Shown here: positions 1 to 11,476 of the stretch, in pieces | Layout of the letters: each line of letters opens with the position of its first letter | How positions within the stretch are numbered: the stretch's first letter is position 1 | NCBI GenBank assembly: GCA_026075535.2 | Contig: AP026540.1 | Span: 4,216,001-4,280,000, forward strand | Direction of reading: 5' to 3' | From: Tricholoma matsutake | Lineage: Eukaryota > Basidiomycota > Agaricomycetes > Agaricales > Tricholomataceae | DNA length: 64,000 nucleotides | Made by a program: the position numbers and the translations under genes | The notes under the pieces: generated by a model | Database searches by the model: none | What the model was told of the DNA's origin: nothing | What the model saw: the letters and a program-made list of their open reading frames with translations, nothing else

Positions 1-1
1 A

Positions 2-566
2 CTGCACATGCCGCCTTCCGGTGGATATCGCTATATAGTACAAGGTCGATGTTCGATATTGTACTGGCTGGAGTTCGGGATGCTTTGCAATGAAACAGCA
101 AAGACCATCAGCAATTGGATCTTCGAAGAAATCATTTGTCGATGGGGCTCACTTTATGAGATCATTACTGACAATGGCCCAGCATTCCTTTCTGCTCTCA
201 AATATTTGTCAAAGCGCTATCACATCAATCACATTTGGATAAGTGGCTACAATTCTCATGCCAACAGCCTCGTCGAACGAGCACACTTTGACGTACGACA
301 ATCACTCTACAAGGCCATCGATGGCGATCAAACTCAATGGTCAGTTGGGACCTACTCAGTCTTTTGGGCAGAACAGGTAACGGTTCAAAAACAAATGAAC
401 TGTTCACCCCATTTTGCGATCACAGGTTCTCATCCACTCATCCCTCTCGACATCTCAGAAGCGACATACCTACAACCACCACCCGATTCGATACTCTCCT
501 CCACCGATCTCATCACCCGATGCGCTATCGCATTACAGAAACAATCAACTGATCTCGAAGTACTCT
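2..566 (+). pseudogene. Ty3/Gypsy A1 integrase core (first half of a split pol)
   Basis: This is the 3' part of a retrotransposon polyprotein that enters from the left edge; gag, protease and RT lie outside the window. Integrase core motifs are visible: TDNGPAF (second catalytic Asp) and, about 35 residues on, SLVERAH (catalytic Glu), then a conserved tail with PLIPLDISEATYLQPPP. The frame is open until it meets the left end of the KDZ transposon at 573 and resumes at 11863. The same protein lies on the minus strand at about 45230-45830 (copy A2), which gives an uninterrupted empty site. Two Arg codons that are CGA here (47-49 and 140-142) are TGA in A2. Catalyses cDNA insertion in the family; this copy is dead because it is split. 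Confidence 0.88.
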
Positions 567-573
567 ACTCTAG
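567..573. repeat. Target-site duplication of the KDZ element (left copy)
   Basis: ACTCTAG stands immediately left of the KDZ element and again at 11863-11869 on its right. The empty site in copy A2 (about 45221-45236, reverse strand) has this heptamer once, inside CTCTAGAGTC. The preceding bases differ (T left, G right), so the duplication is 7 bp as seen, or 8 bp with one mismatch. Confidence 0.75.
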
Positions 574-1645
574 GAGTCGTTGCTGGCATTATTGTTAACA
601 ATCTATCGGTGCTAGTCGATAGGCCATTGTGCACAGTACCGATGGTTTTATTACAATGACATTGTAATAGATATCCGATAGATGTAGTAGATGTTATTGT
701 TAATGAGTGTTGATGATTGTAGATGGTACCACAACCAATTGTAATACATTGTTAATGATACTGGCAGGCATTGTTAATCATTGTAAATGGTACTGCCACC
801 CATTGTAATACATTGTTAATCATTGTAAATGGTACTGGGGCCCATTGTTAATCATTGTAAATGGTACTGCCACCCATTGTAATACATTGTTAATCATTGT
901 AAATGGTACTGGGGCCCATTGGTAATCATTGTAAATGGTACTGCCACCCATTGTAATACATTGTTAATCATTGTAAATGGTACTGGGGCCCATTGTTAAT
1001 CATTGTAAATGGTACTGCCACCCATTGTAATACATTGTTAATCATTGTAAATGGTACTGCCACCCATTGTAATACATTGTTAATTATTGTAAATGGTACT
1101 GCCACCCATTGTAATACATTGTTAATCATTGTAAATGGTACTGGGGCCCATTGTTAATCATTGTAAATGGTACTGCCACCCATTGTTAATCATTGTAAAT
1201 GGTACTGCCACCCATTGTTAATCATTGTAAATGGTACTGGAACTCATTGTTAATTAAAGTGTGACACAGGTCTGGGTCAACCCGTGATATTTTGGTCACG
1301 GGTTTGCATGGGTACAGGTACGGGTATGGGATTGCCATACCCAGGCAACACCATACCCTTTTCCATGGTGTTACGGGTATGTGCGGGTATGCTGGTACCC
1401 GGATTTTGGTCAGGTGAGTGATCATCTGTGTTGAGATTTCGACTTTTTAATGACATATCACGGGAAAAACCTGTGATGAGATGCAAACATCTTTTTCAGC
1501 AAATTTCTATCAAATATCATGAAAAATAACAGTAAACAATGCAGGGGTACTTTTTGATGACATATCCGCAAGTCAGGGTGACATGACTCGCAGGTTTACC
1601 CCCCGTGAGAAGATGCAAACATCTTTTACATCAAAATAATATTTA
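574..1645 (+). repeat. Left inverted arm of the KDZ transposon
   Basis: Positions 574-770 match the reverse complement of about 11665-11862 with few differences. Then comes a tandem array, longer here than in the right arm. Positions 1256-1645 match the reverse complement of about 11090-11476. The outermost 8 bases are only partly matched between the two tips. Confidence 0.85.
780..1255 (+). repeat. Subterminal tandem array, two alternating unit types
   Basis: About ten copies of a unit built around ATTGTAAATGGTACTG. It alternates between a roughly 42-bp form (with CCACCCATTGTAATACATTG) and a shorter form with GGGGCCCATTG. The right arm has only about four units (11495-11660), so copy number differs between arms. 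Arrays like this near transposon ends are often transposase-binding sites; that role is inferred here. Confidence 0.85.
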
Positions 1646-1662
1646 CCATTTAAGAAACCATT

Positions 1663-1855
1663 TAATCATTGTAAATGGTACTGAGGCCCATTGTTAATCA
1701 TTGTAAATGGTACTGCCACCCATTGTAATACATTGTTAATCATTGTAAATGGTACTGGGGCCCATTGTTAATAATTGTAAATGGTACTGGCATCCATTGT
1801 AATCCATTGTTAATCATCGTAAATGGTACTGGGGCCTATTGCTAATGGTAAATCA
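1663..1855 (+). repeat. Inner continuation of the ATTGTAAATGGTACTG array
   Basis: Four or five further units of the same array on the inner side of the nested repeat at 1256-1645. The nested repeat therefore sits inside the array on this side. No matching block is seen inside the right arm. Confidence 0.75.
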
Positions 1856-1879
1856 TATTGTTAACTCAACATCAGTCAT

Positions 1880-4800
1880 CTAATTCAAATGATTGTCATC
1901 CTTTTCAACTTCTTCATCCTCCATCTCATCCTCATCCTCTTCATCCTCCTTCTGATTGCTTGATCCATTACTTTCTGGATTATTCATAGTCTTGGATTTC
2001 AAGGGACCTATTGCATTAGAATTTTTATCAGTGATCAAATGGCTATACCGATGACCCCATTCTGTTTCCATCTTGTTTGCTTGCATATAAGGCAGCCATG
2101 CCTTTGCAAAGCTCTTTGCAAAAAAATGCTTGCTTTTGTGCATATGCAGTAACTCCATGGATAATGGAATTTTCAGCTGTGAGAGGACCAGGCTCAAGCT
2201 GAAGCCACCAGGATGCCTTCCACTCATAATATACGATCATTCGGCACATTTCCTCCTGGAGTAGCTCAACCTCCTCCTCCCACCGCATCTTTCTTGCCTG
2301 AGAATTAGACCACTCTACACACATTCCTTCATCCAAAATCTCCTCTGAGGCATCCACTTCAGTCTCTGTTGCTGGCCTTGGCACCAGCCAAATCCATGAG
2401 ATTTCAAAGTGGCCTTTGCTCGTGTCCAGTGCATCAGACATCTCCATAGAAAAATCCATCCTCCCTGGTCCATGAACATCAGACTTCTTAAGCTCCTTTA
2501 GTCTAGAATTCCATTCGCCCATTGGATCAGCTGCAAGCAAGCAAGTACATGCAGCAGAGTAGCGCAGCATTGAAAGTTTTATATGATGGTTGAACTGATT
2601 GAACAAGGTGCGCATCCGATTATTTGGGCGATTTCCAGTTCCACTGATGTTGACTTTTTTAAATTGCCAGAAGCCTGAGATAAGACACAGATAATGCCGT
2701 ATATCAGCTAAAGCATCCTCAGCTTGGGCAATGTGCAAGCGGACTTCACACAATAGACATTTAGCAAAAGCCAGAGAAGGTTGCTGATTTGGTAGAAGTG
2801 ATGAGGGAAGGAATAATGGAATGGCCTCAGCTGTGAGTGATTCTTTGCTTGATTGTACCTCTGATAAAAGATTGGTATAAACCACTGTAACAAGAGAACC
2901 AGTTGAAGGAAGATAGGCCAATTGGACCTCTCGCCAAAGATTGATATGCATCATAAGAGTGCACCACTTTTCTTCTAAATCTGCCAGCTGGGTTTGTGTC
3001 TTGTACTTTTTTAAAACTTTGATATCATATGTGATAATGCATCTTGAATCAAACAAGTTAGAGAAGATATTAGCCAAACAAATTAAAATTGCATACTGCC
3101 ATTCTTCAAGTTCTAGTCCAGTTGTAAGAAAAGTTGTTAAACTTATCTCATGAGTTGCAACTTCTCCCAGAGCAGCTGAAGTTGAATCTTCTTTGGCGAG
3201 TTCAAGCTGCACATCTTGTAAAGTAGTGCTTGCTGAAATAACATTAAAAACCTTATTGCAAGAAGACAAATTTCTACTTACATTGTCCTGGTTCCAAATA
3301 TGGATTTGGTTTTGAATGGTCTTCCTTCCAAACATTAATCACTGCTTGCCAATCAGTAATCGTAGCTGGTTGGAAAGTTGCTGAAAATTGATCAAACAGC
3401 TGCTGGTGCTTTGCATGCATTACAACTGCCTTTTTCAAGTGGCATAAAATTTTTTGACCTATTATAAATATGGTAATAGCTTATTGAAGGAACACACAAA
3501 AAACAAAAAACTCATGGAAAACAAGTATTCTCCGAAAATTCAACCCACCCCATTGATCATTCAAAGTCTCGTGATGGGCACCTGGACCCATCTCCCGTGT
3601 ACTTGGACCCAAAGGATTAGTCCTAGCCCATGTACTCTCAACTTCTTCACCACAAGTACGCCCAACTCCATCCCAAAAGCCAAGTCCAAAATCTGCCTGA
3701 CAATCAGGACCATGAGCATTGATATGCCAACTAGGGACTCCAAACTCGATAATAGTTCCTTTACTCAGCTGCAGCTCTGGTGAAAACTTGGACATCCATT
3801 GGTCAAATTTTTTGGAGTATTGGCATCCAATATCATAAGTCAAAACAATGTGGGAAAAGGCTTCTCCCTTGATTGACGATAAGATTACATAGTCAATATT
3901 GCAGAATCTATTGGACAATCAACATCCATTCAACAAATAATAATTATAGTGCACTATACCATTCTCCTTTTTGCAGATCCCCAACTCCATTTCTGTGAAT
4001 AAGACCATGGCAGGGACAAATAACAAGTATAACACCAGTAACCTTATATCCTGGTGTAGAACGAATAGCTGCCCGCACCAATGCATCATGCTCTGACTGA
4101 CATGTGTTAATCTTGGCAGATATTAGATCCACTATAAAACTGGCATCACACACACATACCTCTGGCTGGTCAATAAAGTTTCTGATAAATGCTTGATAGT
4201 CTTCTTCCTCAACAAAATATGCCCACCCAGGAGCAAGTTCTGGATCATTTATTCCACGCTGCTTCAATTGCAGTTTAAAGTTTCCATCAACTGCCAGAAA
4301 TTGTGTATACAAATATCTACAAGTCATATATTAGGGCTGAATCACCATTGAGAATAGTGCTTACTGCTTTGGATCTGCGACATTCCAATTATCAGGTAGG
4401 TTTCATCCAGGATGGGGACAGGCAGGACATTTGATAGCCAGTTCACCATGTGAAGTTGACAAGGCACCTTCAGAACAATGTCTGCGGCCTGATCGTTTGA
4501 GCATTAGAAGATGGCGCCATATGCGAATAGCCTGTCAGAACTCAGATAGGCGATTCTAAAAAGGAACTTACAATAAGCATGGCATAATCATCATTAGGAA
4601 AATCAAAACCGACAGGAGTTTGCTCAAGCTCAAGACTATCTGTGAGGCAAAGGACTGTGTGGCAAAAGTCATATGCATTTACTTTGCCTTGTAGAGTCAA
4701 CTCATGGTAGAAATTGAGACAGCAAAAGGTAAAGGCATTTTGGGGCCGATTAAATGTTGCTGGAAACCACCCTGCTCGTAAAAGCTGTATATGATGAGGG

Positions 4801-5663
4801 ACAATTCCATTTTGGTGGCAGTCACAGAAGTCCACTGCAACACAATGAACACCAGACAGATCTGTTACAGTGAATGCAGGAGGCCCAGATATTGGCAAAA
4901 TGCATTTGGCACCATCATGCCCCAGTTGGATGCGAAGTCCTGCTTCATGAAGAGAAGACCTGCAAAATAGAATCCATTCCATTGCTAGGTTTTATCAGTA
5001 TTGAAAAATCAATAATGGTAATAACTATATTTACCTCAATCCAATGTAGAGGGTGTGAAGCATGGGCAGCAAGCAAACAAACTCTGCATCACAGTAAACC
5101 ACCATCAATACAATCTAGACATTTCCAGCTGGCATTGGTTTGTTGTTGACAACTAAAACAAGTGTCATGGCCTAAATGGCTAGCCAGACCATCATGCCAA
5201 AGCAGCTCAAGTAAACAGGCTTGACGATATGAAAGCCAATCCTGAAGTTTTGACTACAAATATAATTAAGTATGATGTCATTATAAAGCAATTGTACTCT
5301 TACTGTTGTTGTATTCTTTTTCTTGAGTTTAGGCTTTCCAGGAGATACATCGTCACTTTCTGCTGTTTGAATATCGGTAACCAATCCAGAAGTAGAATCC
5401 AAGGCTGCTGCTTCAGACAAGGGTGTAAAGCAATCATCAGGAGTGGGAGATGCAGATGGAGAATCTATGTCTTGTGTTTGATATCCACGATGACCACTAG
5501 CACTAGTTCATAAAGTGACAATCCGATTTTTCTTTGATGTCGCTGCCCCCACTGTGGTTAAGCCAGAACTGGCAGTGGTAGGTGTACAAAAGGCTGGTTT
5601 TGTTCATTTTGCAGTTGATCCAGCAGATGATACTGAGCTATCATCTTTCCGCTTCGGTGGCAT
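1880..5663 (-). pseudogene. KDZ transposase with CxC2-like cysteine cluster, multi-exon, decayed
   Basis: The likely start is the ATG at 5663 (MPPKRKDDSS, a basic N terminus). A Cys-rich N-terminal region (about 5230-5030: CFSCQQQ, KCLDC, CRVC, HASHPLHW) matches the CxC2 cluster found on KDZ transposases. Then come QLLRAGWFPATFNRPQNAF (about 4740), CPACPHPG (about 4420), AVDGNFKLQ (about 4290; likely first catalytic Asp), GDLQKGEW (about 3960), TYDIGCQYSKKF (about 3835; second Asp), HINAHGPDCQ (about 3710) and GEEVESTWA (about 3640; Glu). The long helical C-terminal part runs from 3335, and HGVTAYAQKQA (about 2130) resembles the usual KDZ ending. A frameshift near 2100-2200 moves the frame into an acidic tail ending at 1880. 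Several in-frame TGA codons (for example after AGSTAK and in the CPACP segment) make it inactive. Splices read GT-AG, for example intron about 5313-5264. Confidence 0.88.
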
Positions 5664-5704
5664 GGTTGCAAAAGTAATGAGGTACACAAAAAAACAAAGA
5701 CAAA

Positions 5705-7285
5705 CTAAACCGACTCAAAGCCCCCATCTGAGTCGCCCCCATCTGAGTCACCCCTCTTGTCACCCTCCTCAGGCTCTTCATCATCTGACACTATACTCTC
5801 TAACATCTCATCTAAAGCTGCCTGCTCCATAGCATATTTCTTCCAAAGCCCTGGAATCCGATTTGGAGTAACAATAGCAAGCCCCAACCTGGTTGTATTG
5901 AGAAATGGAATCTGTCTTGGGAGGGTAATCTTGGAGGCTTGTACCATGAAAATGTGAGGGATCCCATGCAACAATTGTATCATTACCTCCTTTGGCCCGA
6001 ATACCATACTTACAGTTGTAGAAGTGGCCACCCTGATCTTCTCTTAAAGTCCTCGATATCGTCCAGGCAGTAGCAAACTTATGTGGCTGATTGACCTCTT
6101 GATGAACAAACCTAGAAGAGAAACATTGTTAGTCAGGAGAAGCTGTAATATAACTGGTGGTAAATGCCTAGAATAATTTGCAGCCATTGCACCTGAAGGA
6201 GGAGCGAGCTCTGCCCATTCAAAATTGAATGATTCTTCTCCAATTTCCAACTCTAACTCCCCTTTAACACTATTCTCCTCAAAGCCCCCAACAATCTTCT
6301 TGTTCATCCGATAAGTCCCAGTCTCAGCAAGCCAAGTGAGGATATCATCTGATAGCTCATCGGGAAGTCATCTGCGAATAAGCATCCACAGAAGAGAGAA
6401 AGCATGGGCAGTCCTCTCATTGAGACAATCGACGAATTGATCGGACAGCTTCTTTGACTTGATATTTTTGACCCAACCAATCGTAGGCTTGCTTCATGCT
6501 CCAGCAGAAACTCCAGTCTGCCTGGATCAGCAAGCTAAAAAAAGGCTGAATCAAGATAATGAATATTAGAACAAAATGCTTACTCGCATGCTCTTGTGAT
6601 ACTTTACATTATCTTTGATGATATCTTCCATGCAATGAAGAAGTGCTGGATGGCCAACAAAATTCTGAATGATAACCATCACCAGCTCCTGTGTTCTCTT
6701 ATCGTAGACAATAACAGTATCCTGCTCTCCAAAATCCCCCTGAAGTTTCTTAGGATCAACAAAAAATAAAGGATATCGCTTGTGCCTGGGATCGGGCTGC
6801 TTTCCTGTTTTGATGTACCCCTTCCATCTCTGCTCAATCACCAAAGATTCCACCATCCAGTGGTATTTGGGTGGATAGGGGGTTTTGAGCTTGGAAACAT
6901 ATATGACTCGGATCTTGCCCAGAAAGGCCGACTTGTCATCATCGGTCCAATCCAAACCGATTGAGGTACTGAATTGCCTCTTGCTGAATCGGTTCTGCAG
7001 GAAGTATTGCTGCTGCTGGTATAATGCACCACTGATGCGATGAAAGGGGGTATGGGACTGGTCATAGTTGCCAAACCAGGTGGTGAAGATGTCAAACAGC
7101 TGTGCAGGCTCCTTGCCCTCAAACCAATCAAAAGCACCAGGCAGGGATTTGCAAAGGTGGGCAATAAAGATTGCTTTTCTAGCAGGGGATGTTGCAATTT
7201 CCAGAAGATTGAGAAGATCAGGATCTTCCTCTACAGTGGCAAAGATTGCAGATTGCTCAGCTTTTGCTTTCCGATTCCTGGACAT
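5705..7285 (-). pseudogene. TET/JBP-like 2-oxoglutarate/Fe(II) dioxygenase carried by the KDZ element
   Basis: Starts at ATG 7285; exon 1 runs to about 6590 and includes RYPLFFVDPKKLQG. The core is reached in pieces: APPSGAMAANYSR (ends near 6170), a 56-nt intron with CTGAC branch region and TAG acceptor but a GC donor, then FVHQEVN (H-x-E, where H-x-D is usual), GGHFYNCKYGI, WDPSHFHGTS (second metal His) and RLGLAIVT (Arg for 2-oxoglutarate). The tail is acidic (SDDEEPEEG). The family oxidises 5-methylcytosine or thymine in DNA. Broken by a TGA in RR*LPDEL (about 6367) and at least two frameshifts, near 6470 and 5910. The neighbouring KDZ transposase lies downstream on the same strand, 42 bp away. 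Family assignment rests on motif order; exact substrate is unknown. Confidence 0.75.
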
Positions 7286-8589
7286 TGTCGATCAGCAGGT
7301 AGGTTTGGCAATTAGATGTGGCGCAAGTGGTCGGCAACGATGTGGCTATGATGTGGCTATGATGTGGCTATGCATTGTGGCTGCCCTGTAACTGCCATGT
7401 CCATCTTGGCCTATGAAGGCTGCAGCACCACTGCGTGCAGTCCAAGCAATTCCTCTGGACATCCGGGTTTTGCTCACCCAGTGGTAGCTGTAGCTGTAGC
7501 ATGTGCCAGATGGCTCATTACTAGCCAGGCAAGTCGTCGGGGGCCCCTTTTGTGACTTTTGTATCGCTGCCAACAATGGTGGCTAGTCCTGCTGCAAAAC
7601 CTCCTCAAATGACAACTTTGACAATGACTAGCACACAGACAGCTACTATGACATCGATGGCATGCCCCTGTCCCCCCTGTTCCATACCCCTAACCATCCT
7701 GTTTCACTGCCAAATTGTCATCGGTCGACGATGACATGTCGATGGTGGCATGTTGACAGTGACATTTTGCTCGGTGGTACAGGACTGCAAACCCCAGCGA
7801 CAACCCACACCTCCTCCCAGACGACCTTTCTAACCACCCAGTCCCACTGCCACATCGTCATCGTTGTCAATGACATGCCGACAACATTTTTTTTTGTCGA
7901 TGGTGACATGTCCACCAGCAGTACAGGCCTGAAAACCCCAGCAGCAACCCACACCTCTCCTCCCAGATGACCTTTCTAACCACCCAGTCCCACTGCCACA
8001 TCATCATCGTCATCGACATGCCGACAACATTTTCTTTTGTCGACGGTGGCATGTCCATCGGCAGTACAGGCCTGCAAACCCCAGCGACAACCCACACCTC
8101 CTCCCAGACGACCTTTCTAACCACCCTGTCCCACTGTCACATCGTCATCGTCGACGATGATGTGTCAATGGTAGTATGTCGACGGTGACATGTCGATCTA
8201 CAGTACAGACTTATCTATAATGAGTTCTGCGAACACTTATGTCCCATAAGATCTTTCATGCCTATATGTACTGTCAATGTAGTACTATACAGATGGTTAA
8301 TCTATTTAGAATATATTTTAATTGCGAAACCACCACTTCAGCTGGACCAACAATGCTGGGGACTTATCTATGCCGAGTTCTGTGAACACTTATGTCCCAT
8401 AAGATCTTTCATGCCTATATGTACTGTCAATGTAGTAGTGTACAGATGGTTAATCTATTTAGAATATATTTTAATTGTGAAACCATCATTGCAGTAAGGC
8501 CACTTAGCTTGGCTGCGAAACACGGTCACGTGGGTCTGCCTTGTTTGTCATGTTGCACATCGCCAAATTTCTTTGCAGTTTGCACTACC
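7286..8589. repeat. Spacer between divergent KDZ genes, with two kinds of local duplication
   Basis: No gene seen. Positions 7780-8120 hold two to three copies of a unit of about 145 bp marked by AACCCCAGCGACAACCCACA at about 7790, 7934 and 8078 and by CATGCCGACAACATTTT; an older version extends left to about 7660. Positions 8209-8495 hold a direct duplication with a period of 153 bp, starting ACTTATCTAT at 8209 and 8362. The spacer separates the TET/JBP gene (minus) from the passenger gene (plus) and probably holds both promoters. Open frames across it are repeat artefacts. Confidence 0.75.
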
Positions 8590-10757
8590 ATGCCAAAAGC
8601 AGCTTGGATGACTCCTGAGCAGCATGCCTGGCTTTACAACCTGCTTGCAGGGTTTCGAGAAGCACAGGAGAGTAAAACAGTTCCCACCTTTCTTGCTAAA
8701 GCTTACAAAGACTTCCATGACAAATGGCCTGCCGATGCCCCATCTGCTAAGGAGATAGAGTTCGCAAAAGGAAATGAGGAGCATGCAAAACTCTCCAAGC
8801 TCAAGTCAACCGAAAAGGTAAGTTGTCCAACACTTATATATTTTTGTTTGGCATATGATAATATTGGGCAGTGAATTCATGATTGGATTTATAATAAGAG
8901 GTGTGGTTTGAGTTCAGGTTCTGGCACTCGAAAGGTTCTAAATCTCAAGAGCACTTCACGACTGTTACATCCCTGGCAAGCATTTGCGAAGTTATATGGA
9001 GAAGAGCTTAAACCGAAGTTCAACACTGTGTGGGAAGCACATAAAGAAGCCAATCTGACTAAGGAGTTTACACATCACGATCGCTTCACCTTTCATAACC
9101 AGAAGATGCAGGAATGGTACAATTCAGCTGATGAAACAACCAAGGAAAAGGTAGAAGAGTTTTGGCAGGAGTATAAGTCCATGGATAGTGAAGGCGATAA
9201 TCCCAATCACATACTACAAGGGTAAGTGTTACAAATCTGGGCCATAATGACTTGAATCATATTTTAGTTTGCAATAGCCATATTGACATGCTCCCTCATA
9301 CAATTGAAGATGCTGCCAAGAATATCACCAGGCAAACAGGTTGGGCTTGTACGATCATTGTGGGAGGACCGATGCCTCAAGAGGGAGGTGCCATTCAAAC
9401 TCTTGTGTAAGTGACTCGACCCATTGTTTCTCATGAATCTAACCTTCAAATTGATAGCTCGAATGAAGGAGCTACATTAAAGGGTCAATCATTAGACCAG
9501 TTTCTAGGAAGCTCATATAATGATGATTTTCTATCGCACTTTGATAGGTTTCTTGAAGCTGCTTATGGTGACAGTCTTAAAAGCATCCAGTATTCAGAGC
9601 TGATTGTTTGCAATAGATAAGAAGACTTGTGATTCCCAAGCATTGGAAAGTCTCTCACATGAAGCCACTCCTGCACCTGCTGATGTCAGTACTACCCCTT
9701 CTGCATCTTCTGATATCGATACTACCCCTTTGGCATCTACTGTGAAACCTTCTGATTATGAGAAGGAACAAGCTCGTAATATTGCAAGAAATAAGCAATT
9801 ATTACATGAACTAGAATTGGGTAAAGGGGCTTCGGATTTGATCATCCAATCATCAAAAAAGGGAAAGGGCAAGAAAACGAAGTAAGCAATATTTATTTGC
9901 TTTGACTATGAGGCTAATGCAAATGAAGAGCTGATTCTAATGCTGGCGACACAACAAGGGCATCGTCACCTGGATTTCCACCGACTTCTAATGTTGTAAA
10001 TTCAACCCAATCAACTGTTACGAAGGCAACCAAAACCATTCCAAGTGCACCATCGCCGATATCATCTTCTGCTTCCACACCTTCCAGCGATGCTATCATT
10101 GTACCCCAACTTCCTACAGCCGACAAAGCAGACAGTGCTGTCATCGCTATTCTTCCTTTCTTGAAGAAGATTTCAGATGAAGAGTTTTGGGTCAATTTAT
10201 TGAAAAACTGGGTTCTGTTCGAGACTGAAAATCCACCAAAAACTGTAAGTGCTAGGCTAATTACCAATTCACAATCTAATAGTAGTAATGTCTAGTGTTT
10301 GCCTACCAAGAAACGACCTGGTGAGATTGGAGTATGGCTGAAGAATGGTCGCTGGTTACAAGGCAATCAAATGCCACAGTTGAAGAATATCAAAGATTTT
10401 GGCAATCACTGGCTTGCATGGTGGAAGGCTATTCAGCCAGGCTGGCGCAGCGATGAACTCTCTCAACTCATACCTTCTGACCCTTCATGGTCACAGCTGT
10501 TATGTGGTGGAGCGAATGGCTTTCTTGTTGTTATTCTTGCTTTGGCTTGGTGGATGCAAGGTAATACTTCTTCTGGTGGTTCTGATTTGCCTTGCTTTAA
10601 AACAGCAGTGGTGGATGTTAGTTGGACTTTGGCCCAGCTAAAGATTGCTTTGGATGCCAGAGAGGATCAGGGGGAAAAGCGAGGGATTGACGATGCTGAC
10701 ACCAAGGAATTGCCTGCCACAAAAAAGTATGTGGTGTCCTTTTTTTTTTTAGATTAA
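8590..10757 (+). CDS. Seven-exon KDZ passenger gene, intact, unknown function
   Basis: Starts at ATG 8590 (MPKAAWMTPEQ). Exons read 8590-8817, about 8950-9221, 9278-9406, 9458-9567, 9617-9881, 9929-10244 and 10296-10726/10757. Introns are about 50 nt with GTAAGT-type donors and TAG/CAG acceptors, and the phases join correctly. Notable segments: PWQAFAKLYGEELKP with a helical, HMG-box-like region to EEFWQEYK; TRQTGWACTIIVGGPMPQEG; IARNKQLLHELELGKG followed by a lysine cluster (KKGKGKKTK, possible nuclear signal); a Ser/Thr/Pro linker; ENWVLFE-type and GEIGVWLKNGRW plus WWKAIQPGWR near the end. I recognise these as recurrent in agaricomycete repeat-associated proteins, but no function is known to me. 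There is no internal stop, unlike both neighbours. The last exon runs into a T-tract, so the true 3' end may involve another splice after 10726. Confidence 0.75.
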
Positions 10758-10944
10758 ACTAACATTTATCAGATCTCGAACTACACATCCACATTAATTA
10801 TACTTTGTGGTATCCAATAGACTAGAATTATACTCACATTTGTTTGGCAATCATTTCTGCTATGACTTAAAATAGAGTGAAATACTATTTATTCATTAGC
10901 AATGGTTTACAATAGTTCAAATATTATTTATGAGCATTAACAAT
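10758..10944. other. AT-rich spacer before the right arm
   Basis: No gene seen. It holds a few degenerate copies of the CAATGGTTTACAAT-type motif related to the arm arrays and leads directly into the nested repeat at 10945. Confidence 0.5.
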
Positions 10945-11476
10945 AAGGTGTGACACAGGTAACCCTCGGGTATATTTTCTTATACCCCTACCTGTACCCA
11001 TGAACACCGTACCTGCACGGGTAGGGGTACAGTGTTACCATGGGTTTTCATGGGTTACCCGTGGTTATTCATGGGTATTGATATTTTTCATTATATTTGA
11101 TAGGAAAAGATGTTTGCATCTTCTCACGGGGGGTAAACCCGCGAGTCATGTCACCCTGACTCGTGGATATGTCATCAAAAAGTACCCCTGCATTGTTTAC
11201 TGTTATTTTTCATGATATTTGATAGAAATTTGCTGAAAAAGATGTTCGCATCTCATCACAGGTTTTTCCCATGATATGTCATTAAAAAGTCGAAATCTCA
11301 ACACAGATGATCACTCACCTGACCAAAATCCGGGTACCAGCATACCCACACATACCTGTAACACTGTGGAAAAGGGTACAGTGTTGCCTGGGTATGGCAA
11401 TCCCATACCCGTACCCATACCTGTGCATACCCATGACCAAAATATCACAGGTTGACCTGGACCCGTGTCACACCTT
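10945..11476. mobile_element. Nested 532-bp palindromic-ended repeat (MITE-like) in the right arm
   Basis: Ends are perfect 12-bp inverted repeats, AAGGTGTGACAC and GTGTCACACCTT, flanked by AAT on both sides (possible 3-bp duplication). The interior is made of alternating GGGTA/TACCC-rich microrepeats and inverted halves, with no coding capacity. A partial, diverged copy occupies the equivalent place in the left arm (1256-1645), so it lies within the shared part of both arms. The superfamily is not clear. Confidence 0.7.

Noticed and set aside
780..1250. CRISPR-like spacing of repeats
   Set aside because: Units are contiguous and variants of one another with no unique spacers, lie in transposon arms, and the organism is a eukaryote.
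3561..3743. Small minus-strand frame overlapping the KDZ transposase
   Set aside because: Out-of-frame shadow of the conserved DDE region.
7718..8124. Val/Trp-rich minus-strand frames
   Set aside because: Two overlapping frames over the 145-bp repeats with the same peptide repeated; no gene-like start or domain.
10945..11476. Helitron
   Set aside because: No TC...CTRR ends with hairpin and no AT target; perfect inverted ends argue for a MITE-like repeat.
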